Origin: Sulfodiicoccus acidiphilus
GTDB lineage: Archaea; Thermoproteota; Thermoprotei_A; Sulfolobales; Sulfolobaceae
Length of the DNA: 64,000 nt
Assembly: GCF_003967175.1 (NCBI RefSeq)
Contig: NZ_AP018553.1
Location: 1,909,982 to 1,973,981 of the forward strand
Reading direction: 5' to 3'
The stretch's first letter is position 1; every line of letters starts with the position of its first letter. A model generated the notes under the pieces. The model was given only the letters and a program-made list of their open reading frames with translations, was not told the DNA's origin and did no database searches. Below, piece by piece: positions 10,284-18,824 of the stretch. Made by a program: the position numbers and the translations under genes.

Positions 10284-10360
10284 GTTTTGACAGAAAGTTC
10301 CATCCTGACAGGAAAGTCTGTCAAAACGTGTCCACTTGTGTCAACATTTTCTGTCGACAC
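10284..10360. repeat. Cluster of TGACA/TGTCA inverted repeats, likely operator
   Basis: A perfect 9-bp inverted repeat GTTTTGACA (10284-10292) / TGTCAAAAC (10319-10327) encloses a second symmetric site CCTGACAGG (10303-10311). It is followed by GTGTCAAC and GTCGACAC half-sites to 10360. The cluster ends 40 bases before the winged-helix gene at 10400, as expected for an autoregulatory operator. Binding is inferred. Confidence 0.55.
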
Positions 10361-10399
10361 TCAGAGCGGACTTATCTGCTCGACCTACGAGAGCAAACC

Positions 10400-10708
10400 A
10401 TGGCAAGGAAAAGAAATCGGGTCGAGATATACGGGGACGTGCTCAATGCCTGCTCCTCTGGCCTGAGGAAGACCCCTCTAATGTATAGGACTAACCTCAG
10501 TTACGTCCTCCTCCGCAGGTACCTAAAGGAGATGAAAGAGAGGGGGTTGCTTTACGAGAACGGTGGCCTGGTCTACCCCACGGATAAGGGGAGGAAATTG
10601 CTCCTCCTCATAAGGAGGTCCCTAGAGCTGAAGAAAGAGATAGAGGAAGTGGAGCTCAAGTTGGGTGAGCTCAGGACTATGAGGGCCGCGAGTAGAAGGA
10701 GCGTCTGA
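10400..10708 (+). CDS. Small winged-helix DNA-binding protein
   Basis: 102 residues from ATG 10400 (MARKRNRVEIYGDVL...). The layout is the archaeal HTH_45-type winged helix: an I-Y-x-D-V-L first helix, a helix around YRTNLSYVLLRRYLKEM, then the wing LLYENGGLVYPTDKGRKLL and a C-terminal helix rich in Leu/Glu that could dimerise. Such proteins are common in Sulfolobales chromosomes and plasmids as transcription regulators. The open frame extends to 10229, but that part crosses the repeat cluster and is not protein-like. A CTTATCTG box 21-28 bases before the ATG supports this start. Target unknown; the upstream inverted repeats suggest self-control. Confidence 0.75.
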   Translation: MARKRNRVEIYGDVLNACSSGLRKTPLMYRTNLSYVLLRRYLKEMKERGLLYENGGLVYPTDKGRKLLLLIRRSLELKKEIEEVELKLGELRTMRAASRRSV

Positions 10709-10827
10709 GCCCGCTTAGTTCTTTCCTCCCAGTGGGAAGTGGTCCTAGGAGGTTCTGGGTCCGAAAACTTGACAGCGGTCGGGTGCCACGTGAAGTCGAA
10801 GAACTCGAGGACACAATGAGTAAGATT

Positions 10828-12822
10828 CTATGGAATTTGGTTTCCCTTAACTTTACCCTCAATGAACTTTCCGAGATCTATTGACCAGAGAGCTGGACTA
10901 CCGACGTAGTGGTCGAGGTAAACGTCGGGAACGCCAGTAACGGCGTCTATCCTAGAGGGTTGGTTCCAGACTAGGCCGCGAGAGACCATGTAGTCCCACT
11001 CCCTCTTTGCTAGTTCCAAGACGCAGGGAACATCGTACCTGAGTCCGAGCCAGGCCATGGAGTACACCAGCCGAGGCCAAGAGCTGGCTGTCTGGGGAGA
11101 CAACTTCAACGGCCTATTCGACGCGAGGTTGGGAGAGCAGATGGACGAGGCCCGACCGTTGATCTCGCAGGCCCGGCGGAGGATCGACCTCACTTCCTCC
11201 TCGTCGAAACACTCAAGCCCCAACAACGAACACCACCACGGTCCAGCGAGCTGTCCGAGAAAGAGGGCGTCTCCAACGTCAGGACTCTCCCAGGCCTTGA
11301 AGTACTCGCCGTTGAAGGTCGCCCATAAGGCTCGCTCAACCTCAGACGCTAGCTCCCTCACGGGTTCCACGAACTCACCACCGAGGAGGCGCTCCGCTGC
11401 CCTGAGCGAAGCGAGGGTGAGGGTGAGAGTGTAGCTGTCCAAACCCTCCACCGGCGTGGCGTCGAAGGCGGTGTCTCCCGACCCCTCCAGTCTGGGCACA
11501 CCGCGTTTCAGGATGGTCGCCACAACCTTCCTCAAGGCCTCCGCAAGCTCCTGAGGCAACTCACCGGTGGTCAGGTAGTACCTGTAGAGTAGAAGGACGA
11601 AGGTGGGCTCCAAGTCCTTCCACGTAGGAGGGGAGGTAGTTCCCTCCATGGGCAGGTCCAGGGACCATAGGCCCAGGTCGTGAGGTACGCGACCGTCTGC
11701 ACTTAAGTGTGAGGCGAGGTTGAGTAGAAAGGACCTCTCAAGAGACGGGAAGTTCAGCAGTACTGGGATAGATCCAGCCTCGTAAGTCCAGCCAGCGATG
11801 GTACCCTGAGCTGGGAAGTTCTCCGGGGCTTCGAACATGGAGAACCTTCCTCTCTCGTCCAACCAAGTGTTAGTAGAGAGGACGTAGGCACCGTTGTCGG
11901 CCGCGTCGTTGACCCACTGTGGAATGGTAGGATCCGTGGGACGGAAAGACGAGGACGCTTTGAGGAGCAGGTCGAATTGGTCCAAGAAGTGCCTCGCGAC
12001 CTCTGTGGAATCCCTGAAGAAGTTCCCGTAGTAGTGTCTATAGGGGAAGTAAATCCACGGGTTGTTGAAGTACCACGCTACGACGATCCTGGCCTCGCCC
12101 TCCACCTCCACGAGGCCGGCGAAGTCGTCCCAGAAGCTCCTGGCCGGCCTGTCGAGAGAAGGGAAGTCTTGGCCAGAGATGAGGGACCTCCAGACCGAGG
12201 GTTCCTCTGGACCTTCCTTGAACTTTCCCTCCCTCAGAGCTTCCCTAGGGGACCTGTTCACGGAGTATTGGTGAATCACTCGGCTCGGCGAGTCGGCAAC
12301 CACGGTGATGTTCCCTGCTGCGGGGTCTTGGGAGGTAGAGAGTTCGTTCTCTAGTCTAAAACCTCCTTCGACTTTGGAGTTCTTCCTGCCCACGGGAGAC
12401 GTCCCTACGAGGTTGGGGAACGAAACCGCCATCCTCACACTCCGGGGAGCGTCCACCTTTAGGCCGAAGGCCGGCAGCGACGAGTCCTGGATGTTACCCT
12501 TGACGAGGGCTGTGAAAGCAGTCAACTTGACTTCAGTTCCTAGAGTTGAGAGCGTGAGCAGCGGGTACCTCCCCTCGTAGAGGAAAGGTGAGGAATTGCT
12601 CTCCATCCCGTGGACTGGAACTCCGCACTCAAGGAAGGTTCCTCTACTCCCTGAGTTAAGGAACAGGTGGAAGCCTCTGGCTTGGGGGAGTGGTCTGCTC
12701 CAATTATTGAAGATGGTAAGGTTCCTCATCTTACCCTTGGGATCTATCTCAACCTTGCCAGCCCCCACACCACCTAGGGGCAGTCCAGCCCCAAGTTCTC
12801 GGCAAGAACTGTAGATTACCAC
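10828..12822 (-). CDS. GH116-family beta-glycosidase (SSO1353 / GBA2-like)
   Basis: 664-residue glycoside hydrolase. The N-terminal beta-sandwich begins with GAGLPLGGVGAGKVEIDPKG, the characteristic start of the GBA2/DUF608 family. The C-terminal (alpha/alpha)6 barrel carries WTYEAGSIPVLL, the HDLG and WKDLEPTFVLLLYRYY blocks, and DTAFDATPVEGLDSYT, where the first aspartate fits the acid/base residue. Homologues such as SSO1353 hydrolyse beta-gluco- and beta-xylosides. No signal peptide is evident, so it is probably cytoplasmic. The GTG start at 12822 has ACTTATAAG at 12844-12852, about 22-30 bases upstream. It stands alone in its transcription unit. Confidence 0.88.
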   Translation of the reverse strand: MVIYSSCRELGAGLPLGGVGAGKVEIDPKGKMRNLTIFNNWSRPLPQARGFHLFLNSGSRGTFLECGVPVHGMESNSSPFLYEGRYPLLTLSTLGTEVKLTAFTALVKGNIQDSSLPAFGLKVDAPRSVRMAVSFPNLVGTSPVGRKNSKVEGGFRLENELSTSQDPAAGNITVVADSPSRVIHQYSVNRSPREALREGKFKEGPEEPSVWRSLISGQDFPSLDRPARSFWDDFAGLVEVEGEARIVVAWYFNNPWIYFPYRHYYGNFFRDSTEVARHFLDQFDLLLKASSSFRPTDPTIPQWVNDAADNGAYVLSTNTWLDERGRFSMFEAPENFPAQGTIAGWTYEAGSIPVLLNFPSLERSFLLNLASHLSADGRVPHDLGLWSLDLPMEGTTSPPTWKDLEPTFVLLLYRYYLTTGELPQELAEALRKVVATILKRGVPRLEGSGDTAFDATPVEGLDSYTLTLTLASLRAAERLLGGEFVEPVRELASEVERALWATFNGEYFKAWESPDVGDALFLGQLAGPWWCSLLGLECFDEEEVRSILRRACEINGRASSICSPNLASNRPLKLSPQTASSWPRLVYSMAWLGLRYDVPCVLELAKREWDYMVSRGLVWNQPSRIDAVTGVPDVYLDHYVGSPALWSIDLGKFIEGKVKGNQIP

Positions 12823-12843
12823 CTCTTCAATATGGAGATAGGG

Positions 12844-12852
12844 ACTTATAAG
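12844..12852 (-). promoter_or_regulatory. TATA box for the GH116 glycosidase
   Basis: CTTATAAGT on the minus strand at leaderless spacing from the GTG at 12822. The palindromic element of the next entry begins three bases further upstream, so it occupies the position where the BRE or a regulator would bind. Confidence 0.6.
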
Positions 12853-12854
12853 AA

Positions 12855-12905
12855 TGGAGTTGAAAGGGGGCGGAAAACCTCGCCCTTCTAGGGGCGGGGA
12901 TAGAT
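12855..12905 (-). repeat. Palindromic TnpB-element left-end-like repeat, copy 1
   Basis: On the minus strand this reads ATCCCCGCCCCTAGAAGGGC then GAGGTTTTCCGCCCCC. The same pattern, hairpin plus GCGAGGCTTTCCGCC and CTCAACCCC, occurs at 24357-24405 and 50331-50383 on the plus strand. The 50331 copy stands at the 5' side of a tnpB pseudogene, which is why I read this as a solitary left end of an IS200/IS605-type element. It lies directly upstream of the glycosidase promoter. Confidence 0.55.
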
Positions 12906-13500
12906 AGCCCCCCTTTGAACCCCTTCTCCATAAGAAGAAGGAGTTGTTTCACGCCGTTCCTTCTCATTTACCGCGTGGAAGGGTTGTCCCTAGGCCTAGC
13001 TTCCGGGGCCGAGGTGCCTGATATCCCTATAGGTTTAGATGTTCACTCCCACAGGCTAGAGATCCCCAGCTCTCGTGCGATATGGGACCTCCTTGCTCCT
13101 GACCTGCCGGACTCACACGCTCAATTGTACACGAAGTACGGTTACACTTCCCTAAAGGAAGCGTAGATTCTCGTTTAGAACGACCCTACGACACTCCATC
13201 TAGACCGCCTAGCAGGCGACGCTATGGAACTAATTAGTCGACTTCCTAGGAAAAGTCGGCCTTGAGCGGTCAGTGGTTGGACCCATACAGACTAGGAAGG
13301 AGTCACCGGCCTTCGTTTTCTAAGGTTGGTTACAACCTGAGGTGGGAGACGACCAAGAGAGGTGAACGAAGGAAAGGTAGTGGAGGTCAAAGGATCGGTC
13401 TCTCCCCTAACAGAGATGAGCAACGGCCTTCAGGAAACCTATAGCCCGGGGAATCGTCGCGGAGGTTAAGAGGCTCGGAGGTTGGGGTTAGAGTGAAAAG
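12906..13500. other. Intergenic stretch without a convincing gene
   Basis: About 600 bases between the glycosidase promoter and the end of the cas operon. Short open frames at 12915-13166 and 13262-13444 show no family motif. I see no CRISPR repeats here. Confidence 0.5.
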
Positions 13501-14445
13501 TCAAAGAACCAGATGACGGTAGACGATCCATCCCAGCTGGGCCATCCTGACGTACTTCTCCAAAAGTCTTTTGTCGTTTGTCCTCCAGGCCTCTAAGGCT
13601 CCCCTGTTGGAGAAGTAGAGGAACTCCTCGAGACTCCCCGAACCGTTCAAAACGTCGTATAAGGCGTTCGACACTCTTATGGAGAAGGCCCTCGTCTTGC
13701 TCTCCAGACTCATGGCGTCCAGAACAACCTCCTCTAGGAGGTCTCCCGCCTCACTCAACACGCTCCTGTTCTTCAACACTCTATCCAGCCCAATGAGCCA
13801 CCCTCCAGCAATGGAGGCTGGGCTCATCCCTCCCGCGTCGTGGACTGCGTACATCATCAGCTGTTCCACCGCGACTCCCCTCCTGACAAGCTTAGAGGCG
13901 AGCCATAGAGTGAACGCGGTGACCGGAGCTATCCCGGGGATCTTCTCCACGTCCTTCAGGAACTCGGGTAGGACTCCGTAACGAGAGTCCACGTCCAAAG
14001 GGAAGAGGTGGACCCCCACAGAATCCCTCCCAATCCTGGCTTTCCCCAATCTACTTAGCACCCACCCCGCCATGGAGACGACGGCGTAGTTGGCGTTAAC
14101 CTTTATCTTCTCTTTTCTAGAACCCTTGTACCCTGGCACCCTAGAGTACTCGTAGAGCTCGGGCTTCATGAACGATAGCGCGCTCACCTCGCATTCGTCT
14201 CGAGTGTCCCCATACTTCCTCAGGACCTCGGACAGAGTGAAGGCAGTTACATTGAGGCACTTGAGCAGTTCCTGGAAGGGTTTCTTATCGTTCCCGCTCA
14301 TGGGGAGTAACATAACCGGCCTATTAGGGGAGGATTCCCTGACCTCGGCGAGCTCTGCCCCCAGTTTTATCACGTTAAGGAGTTCTTCCTTCTTCACGTC
14401 GACTCCACTCTCTACTCTCCTGGCCCCTTTGGCCATTGACCCCAC
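13501..14445 (-). CDS. cas8a2: Type I-A CRISPR-associated protein Cas8a2 (Csa4)
   Basis: 314-residue large-subunit-like protein of the archaeal Cascade (aCascade), last gene of the type I-A operon in the standard order. Visible traits are the GSMAKGARR-type N-terminus, KVNANYAVVSMAGWVLSRLG, HLFPLDVDSRYGVLPEFL and a helical C-terminal half. In this subtype it helps recognise the target and recruit the Cas3 nuclease-helicase. GTG 14445 is the first canonical start. The frame remains open upstream with the sequence VEFAGIFADNYVRT, which looks like a natural part of the protein but offers only ATA or GTT as start, overlapping the cas3'' stop at 14483. Start therefore uncertain. Confidence 0.82.
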   Translation of the reverse strand: MGSMAKGARRVESGVDVKKEELLNVIKLGAELAEVRESSPNRPVMLLPMSGNDKKPFQELLKCLNVTAFTLSEVLRKYGDTRDECEVSALSFMKPELYEYSRVPGYKGSRKEKIKVNANYAVVSMAGWVLSRLGKARIGRDSVGVHLFPLDVDSRYGVLPEFLKDVEKIPGIAPVTAFTLWLASKLVRRGVAVEQLMMYAVHDAGGMSPASIAGGWLIGLDRVLKNRSVLSEAGDLLEEVVLDAMSLESKTRAFSIRVSNALYDVLNGSGSLEEFLYFSNRGALEAWRTNDKRLLEKYVRMAQLGWIVYRHLVL

Positions 14446-14482
14446 CGTCCTGACGTAGTTGTCGGCGAAAATGCCCGCGAAC

Positions 14483-15217
14483 TCAACTATCGTTTACCAC
14501 CACCTCCATCAATCTCCTCACGAACCTCCTCTTCAGGACCGAAGTCTCGTCTCTTTCCCTGGCTACGCTGCTATCCAAGTTGTCTCCTATCATCAATGGA
14601 GCCAAGAAAAGAACGTAGAGCTTTCCCTCACTCCTCGTGGAGAGCCCGCGGAGCCACTGCACCATGTCCTGAACGTCGGCGATTGTGTAATCCCCTGCCC
14701 TCATGTGACCGACGTCGAATCCCCTGTTCGACAATTCTTGGAGAAGTGTGTTGCCGTACTTGGACAGCTTGAGTTTGTCTCTCAGCGTCGCCAACTGCGC
14801 GTCGTTCAGAGTGTGAAGCCCCCTCATGGCGTTGAGGTGGTTAATGACTGTCATCACGGCCCAGAACTTCCTTATGCCCCGGAGCTCTTCACCCGCCACT
14901 TTGACCTGGTTCCTGTAGAGGAAGACAGCGCTGACGATTTCGTGCAACTTGAAGGAGCTCCTCTGAGAACCACATCCGTCATCGAACTGAGACTGAAAAC
15001 CCTCTCCTGCTTTCCCCACGTCGTGAAGGACAGTCAGGATAGCGGTGAGTTCGTGTGTCCACCACTTGTCGACCGGCGCCTCGATTCCCTGTGTTAGTCT
15101 GTTCACCCTGTTGGCCACTACTGAGAAATAGCTCAAGTCGAAGGCCCTATCCATCCAATTCACCGATCCGATCGAGTGTTCGACGAGTCCCTGTCCAGCG
15201 AAGGCACACGGCCTCAA
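14483..15217 (-). CDS. cas3'': CRISPR-associated Cas3'' HD nuclease
   Basis: About 244-residue HD-domain nuclease that degrades target DNA together with the separate Cas3' helicase. The metal-binding histidines and aspartates appear as VEHS near the N-terminus, LHDVGKAGEGFQ, KLHEIVSA, VINHLNAM and IGDNLDSS. I place the start at TTG 15217, which overlaps the cas3' stop as TTGA. The open frame runs further up to 15295, but that part is only the antisense-phase reading of cas3'. The split into Cas3' and Cas3'' is normal in type I-A. Confidence 0.88.
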   Translation of the reverse strand: MRPCAFAGQGLVEHSIGSVNWMDRAFDLSYFSVVANRVNRLTQGIEAPVDKWWTHELTAILTVLHDVGKAGEGFQSQFDDGCGSQRSSFKLHEIVSAVFLYRNQVKVAGEELRGIRKFWAVMTVINHLNAMRGLHTLNDAQLATLRDKLKLSKYGNTLLQELSNRGFDVGHMRAGDYTIADVQDMVQWLRGLSTRSEGKLYVLFLAPLMIGDNLDSSVARERDETSVLKRRFVRRLMEVVVNDS

Positions 15218-16692
15218 AGGATCGCCCCGACCTCCGAGTCGTACTCCACGACGATGCCGTCTATTCCCTTCCTCATGAACTCTAGGGAGAGACACTCGTC
15301 TCCCTTGACCATCTTCCTAACTTCGACTTCTCTTCCTTCCATCACTCCGTGGTTTCCCCCAGCTATGAGCTTGTAAGCCTCCCGGTCGGAGAGCGGAACT
15401 CCACACTCCGGAGAGTAACATCCACGTGGGAATCCCATTACCGTCGATACCTCTCTAACCATGCTGCACATGTAAGTCATCAATCTTGAGGCGTCACTCG
15501 ACGAAGTAAGCACGTTAGCGTCAAGTAATTCAAGGGAGTACCGAAGGGTCTCTCGAATCTTTGGGGTGCTCGCTTCGGTGGCTAGGAGGCCCTCATCTAG
15601 CCTCCCTCCATCCCTTAACACGCGCGTCGCTGCCTCCACGTCTTCCCTGTTGTAAACCCCTCCCCTGTAGGGGAAGACGAACACCTCGCCCTGCCCGCCG
15701 TAACGCGCGACCCTACCTGCCCTCTGAATCAGGGCAGAGGCCGGGGCGGCCTCCGTGACCAGGACGTCGAAGCTTCTATCCAAACCTGCCTCTATAACTT
15801 GGGTCGAGATCACGAGTTCACCACCGTCGATTCGACTGAGCCTCTCGGCTCTATCCCTCCCGTTAAGCTTTCCGTGCAGTAGTAGAGGTGAGACCCCTCT
15901 CTCCCTGAACTTCCTGTAGGTGTAGATGGCATCCCTCCTGGTGTTGAAGACGAACAGGACCTTCTTTCCCGGTGGAGGGACATAGAACGAGGGATCCTCA
16001 ATGAAGTGGACGGACAGTTCCCTCCTCACATTGAAGTCTGTTGCCCTCACCTCCTTAAGTTCCACGTATTCACTCAGCAACCTTTTCAGGAAACAAGGCA
16101 TAGTCGCTGTCATCACGACTACTGGCACTCCAGCGTCGGCCAGGGCCCTGAGGGAGGCGATCGCCGCAGTGAGAGGCCTCCCGTCCTCCGAGAAGAGGTG
16201 GAACTCGTCGAACAGGACCACCGAACTATATATCATGGCCCTCGGAAGCTCGAAGTGCGATCCTCCACCTCTCGCTACCTTACCCAACTCGGCCACGGGG
16301 AGCTTGAATAGGTTCATGACGAAGGTATCCAAGGTTGTGACGTTAACTTTCCTAAGGAAGTACGGAGAGTCGTTGAAGTCAGTGTCTTGAGCTGCCACTT
16401 CCCTCTTGTCGATTCCGAGCTTCTCAGAGTCCCTTCTCAACTTTAAGTAGAGGTCCTGAACCACGCTCCTGAGCGGGAGTACATGTATCACTCTGGCGAA
16501 GAGCTCGTTACCATTGACGGCCGCCAAGGATAGGGCCTCAGTAAGCGTCGTCTTCCCGTATCCTGTGGGTGCAAACAAGAGAACGGACTTACCTCCCTCT
16601 AGGGCCCTGACGGTCTCCTCTAGGGCTCTCCTGGGCTCGTATTTGAGCCTCCTAAGCGCCTCGTCGTAGGCCTCAACCAAGGACCACGACAT
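15214..16692 (-). CDS. cas3': CRISPR-associated Cas3' helicase
   Basis: 492-residue superfamily 2 helicase. Walker A is FAPTGYGKTTL (about residues 40-50), the Walker B/DExx box is VVLFDEFHLF, motif III is VVMTATMP, and motifs V/VI are ISTQVIEAGLD and IQRAGRVARYGG. It unwinds DNA for the HD nuclease during type I interference. It overlaps cas5 upstream by 20 bases and cas3'' downstream by 4 bases, so the operon is tightly coupled. Intact and of normal length; it lacks the fused HD domain, which is encoded by the next gene. Confidence 0.93.
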   Translation of the reverse strand: MSWSLVEAYDEALRRLKYEPRRALEETVRALEGGKSVLLFAPTGYGKTTLTEALSLAAVNGNELFARVIHVLPLRSVVQDLYLKLRRDSEKLGIDKREVAAQDTDFNDSPYFLRKVNVTTLDTFVMNLFKLPVAELGKVARGGGSHFELPRAMIYSSVVLFDEFHLFSEDGRPLTAAIASLRALADAGVPVVVMTATMPCFLKRLLSEYVELKEVRATDFNVRRELSVHFIEDPSFYVPPPGKKVLFVFNTRRDAIYTYRKFRERGVSPLLLHGKLNGRDRAERLSRIDGGELVISTQVIEAGLDRSFDVLVTEAAPASALIQRAGRVARYGGQGEVFVFPYRGGVYNREDVEAATRVLRDGGRLDEGLLATEASTPKIRETLRYSLELLDANVLTSSSDASRLMTYMCSMVREVSTVMGFPRGCYSPECGVPLSDREAYKLIAGGNHGVMEGREVEVRKMVKGDECLSLEFMRKGIDGIVVEYDSEVGAIL

Positions 16693-17413
16693 CGCCGTTG
16701 GCCTCGTAGGCCTCCCTCGCCCTAACCTGGACTTCCACCGACTCGAGGGGAAAAGGCCTGAGGGGGATGAGGTAGTTCACGTCCTTCCCCTCCTCCCCCC
16801 ACACTACCCCGCCTTCCCAGAAGGTGACCTGCCGCAGAAAAGGCGACTCCTCGTGAGCTAGGTAAGAGGGGAAGTAGAACTTTGTCGTCACTTCCCCCTC
16901 TACTCTAGAGGCTTCGCCCAGTTCGACGTCTTCGACGCTGACCAATCCCTCCTTTGAACCGACTCTAACCAAGGACCAACTGAGCTTCTCTAATTGCCCT
17001 GTGGAGAGCTGAGAGGAGAGGTACACCACCACCAGTTCTCCAGAGGAGTAAACTTTTCCCGTGGGAACTATCCCGAAGGTGTATTCTCGCTTTGATCTCC
17101 TCTCAGGCTTCTGGAAGTAGGATACGACATTCCTGACCACGTCCTCGATGTAGACACCGTACGTACCGTCGCCGAACCTGGCCGCTCCGTAGACTTTCCC
17201 ATGGAGCTCGGATGCCGGGCTCCCCTTCCCGTCCGGAGTGTAGTCCTTCCCTCTCCACAGGCCGTAAGAGAGGGCGCCCACCAAAGTGGTAGGAGGAGGG
17301 AGGGGGAAGGCCGCCTTTGCCTTGGAGGCTCGCGGTACGGCCACTGAAAACCCCCAGTGAAGCTTCAACCTCACTTTCGAGTAGTTTACCTTATCGGAAA
17401 GCGACACCATCAT
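16673..17413 (-). CDS. cas5a: CRISPR-associated Cas5a (type I-A)
   Basis: 246-residue RAMP protein that binds the 5' handle of the crRNA in aCascade. The N-terminus has the Cas5 signature: a first strand KVRLKLHWGFSVAVP followed by AAFPLPPPTTLVGALSYGL. Glycine-rich RAMP loops follow, with VPTGKVYSSGELVVVYL in the middle. Its ATG overlaps the cas7 stop as ATGA at 17410-17413, and its 3' end overlaps cas3' by 20 bases. Confidence 0.9.
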   Translation of the reverse strand: MMVSLSDKVNYSKVRLKLHWGFSVAVPRASKAKAAFPLPPPTTLVGALSYGLWRGKDYTPDGKGSPASELHGKVYGAARFGDGTYGVYIEDVVRNVVSYFQKPERRSKREYTFGIVPTGKVYSSGELVVVYLSSQLSTGQLEKLSWSLVRVGSKEGLVSVEDVELGEASRVEGEVTTKFYFPSYLAHEESPFLRQVTFWEGGVVWGEEGKDVNYLIPLRPFPLESVEVQVRAREAYEANGDVVVLG

Positions 17414-18366
17414 TTCAGGAGCATCTCCACCAGTTCCTCCTGGTTTACCACCTCCGTTCCCTTCTTCTTCAAGCCCTCTCTATCTATCACGTACACCTGC
17501 TTTGTCTTGCCTCCTAGTATTGCGGCCGCCTTCTCCACCCTCTCAGCGGTCCTGACTACGTAGTCGTCGCTGTGCCCAGGTTCAGGAACGAAAGGGAAAT
17601 CGGTCCTCACCACCACTGCGGACTTCAGCTCTGCTGATGGAAGAAACCTAGACCTCTTACCTCCGAAGTCACCCGACAGGATGTTGTAGAGTGCCTTCAA
17701 CGCAACCTCCCTTCTCTTCTCGGACTGTCCCTCCAACTCCTCCTCTCTCTTCACCTTTTGGCCTGGAGAAGAGGGAACAGCAACATTCTCATCATCAAGC
17801 AAGAAGGAGAGGGTGTACAGAGCCGAGGCGATCTCCACGTTATATATGGCCTGCTTTTCCTTTGGGCTGGTTACTGCGTACCTCACGTGGAACTGGGCCT
17901 CCAGCTGAGCTGGCACTTCGTCTCCCTGAAGTACAGGTATCATGTAACCTATCGAGATCCTTGAAGACCTCCTGACGGGCCTGGACCCTGCGTAGAGGAA
18001 CCCTCCCACATCGGCCACCACGTCCTTCAACATGACGTCGACCTCAAACCTCCTCATGTCTCCCTCGTCCTTGGGCGGAGTCACATCCTCTGCTTTGACG
18101 AAGTCGTCGTCGGCGAACTTAGTGAGCTCACCCTCCCTGGTCTTTTTGGACACTGGCAGACTCTCCTTCACGGCCAACTCGGCCAAAAACGTCTGGTAAG
18201 CGTGAGCCAAGGCCTCCCCGGACACGGTTGGGACGTACCTTACAACGTACCCGCTAGAGGACCTCAGGACGACAGGCGCCGTCCTGTGTCTGGTCAGGTT
18301 ACCCACAGACTCGACACCGTTGAGTGACTCCACGTTGACCAAGAACCTCACTGTTCCCCCTATCAC
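17410..18366 (-). CDS. cas7: CRISPR-associated Cas7 (Csa2), crRNA backbone subunit
   Basis: 318-residue Csa2/DevR-family RAMP protein, the repeated backbone subunit of aCascade that coats the crRNA spacer. The start MIGGTVRFLVNVESLNGVES, then GNLTRHRTAPVV and VRYVPTVSGEALAHAYQ, match the conserved Csa2 N-terminus. RSSRISIGYMIPVL marks the second half. GTG at 18366 overlaps the csa5 stop as GTGA. Intact. Confidence 0.92.
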   Translation of the reverse strand: MIGGTVRFLVNVESLNGVESVGNLTRHRTAPVVLRSSSGYVVRYVPTVSGEALAHAYQTFLAELAVKESLPVSKKTREGELTKFADDDFVKAEDVTPPKDEGDMRRFEVDVMLKDVVADVGGFLYAGSRPVRRSSRISIGYMIPVLQGDEVPAQLEAQFHVRYAVTSPKEKQAIYNVEIASALYTLSFLLDDENVAVPSSPGQKVKREEELEGQSEKRREVALKALYNILSGDFGGKRSRFLPSAELKSAVVVRTDFPFVPEPGHSDDYVVRTAERVEKAAAILGGKTKQVYVIDREGLKKKGTEVVNQEELVEMLLK

Positions 18367-18764
18367 TGCGCTCCCCCCAGCTTAGCTCTGTTCACCGCTG
18401 CCATGGCCAGGGCACCGACCTTCCTTGCCACGTATATGTTCTTCTCCAGTTCCCTCGTGAAGTCCTCCACGTCGCCAGGGGAGGGGAGGGTTCCGTACAG
18501 AGTGTACGTCCTGTCCACGGTCCTAACAGTTACAACCACGTAGTCGGCTTGGCCTGAGGAACTCCTCTGTGCTACTACCTCTCCCCTGTCTATACCCACC
18601 GAGACGATCCTCTGCGCGTCGTTCAACACTTTGGCCACCGCCTCCTTGGACAGGGCATTGGCCATCCTGTCCACCACGCCAGGTGAGCCGGAGTAGAGAA
18701 CGGCTGCCGCCAACATTGTGGATATCCTCTTTAGCCACGCTTGCTCGACGGACAATACACCCAT
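18363..18764 (-). CDS. csa5: CRISPR-associated small subunit Csa5 (Cas11a)
   Basis: 133-residue alpha-helical small subunit of type I-A aCascade. Typical features are the N-terminal helix with LSVEQAWLKRISTMLAAAVLYSGSP split by a glycine turn, a middle beta part around DYVVVTVRTVDRTYTLYG, and the C-terminal helix KNIYVARKVGALAMAAVNRA. First gene of the interference operon: a TATA box lies at leaderless distance from its ATG 18764, and it couples to cas7 by a 4-base overlap. Confidence 0.87.
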   Translation of the reverse strand: MGVLSVEQAWLKRISTMLAAAVLYSGSPGVVDRMANALSKEAVAKVLNDAQRIVSVGIDRGEVVAQRSSSGQADYVVVTVRTVDRTYTLYGTLPSPGDVEDFTRELEKNIYVARKVGALAMAAVNRAKLGGAQ

Positions 18765-18784
18765 CTTCTATAACTTAGTACTTT

Positions 18785-18794
18785 GGTATATAAT
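18785..18794 (-). promoter_or_regulatory. TATA box of the type I-A interference operon
   Basis: TTATATACC on the minus strand, 21-30 bases before the csa5 ATG at 18764. It lies between csa3 (ends 18825) and csa5, so the six cas genes can be transcribed independently of csa3. This is the natural site for control by Csa3 or another CARF regulator. Confidence 0.6.
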
Positions 18795-18824
18795 CTTTGA
18801 GGTGGTAAGGATCTGAAAAGCATT

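Noticed and set aside
12915-13166. Plus-strand ORF of 83 codons downstream of the glycosidase promoter
   Set aside because: No motif, and the start lies within the flank of the palindromic element; probably chance.
15218-15295. Upstream extension of cas3'' to 15295
   Set aside because: The extra codons are only the shifted reading of the cas3' 3' end; the TTG overlapping the cas3' stop at 15214-15217 fits the operon pattern better.
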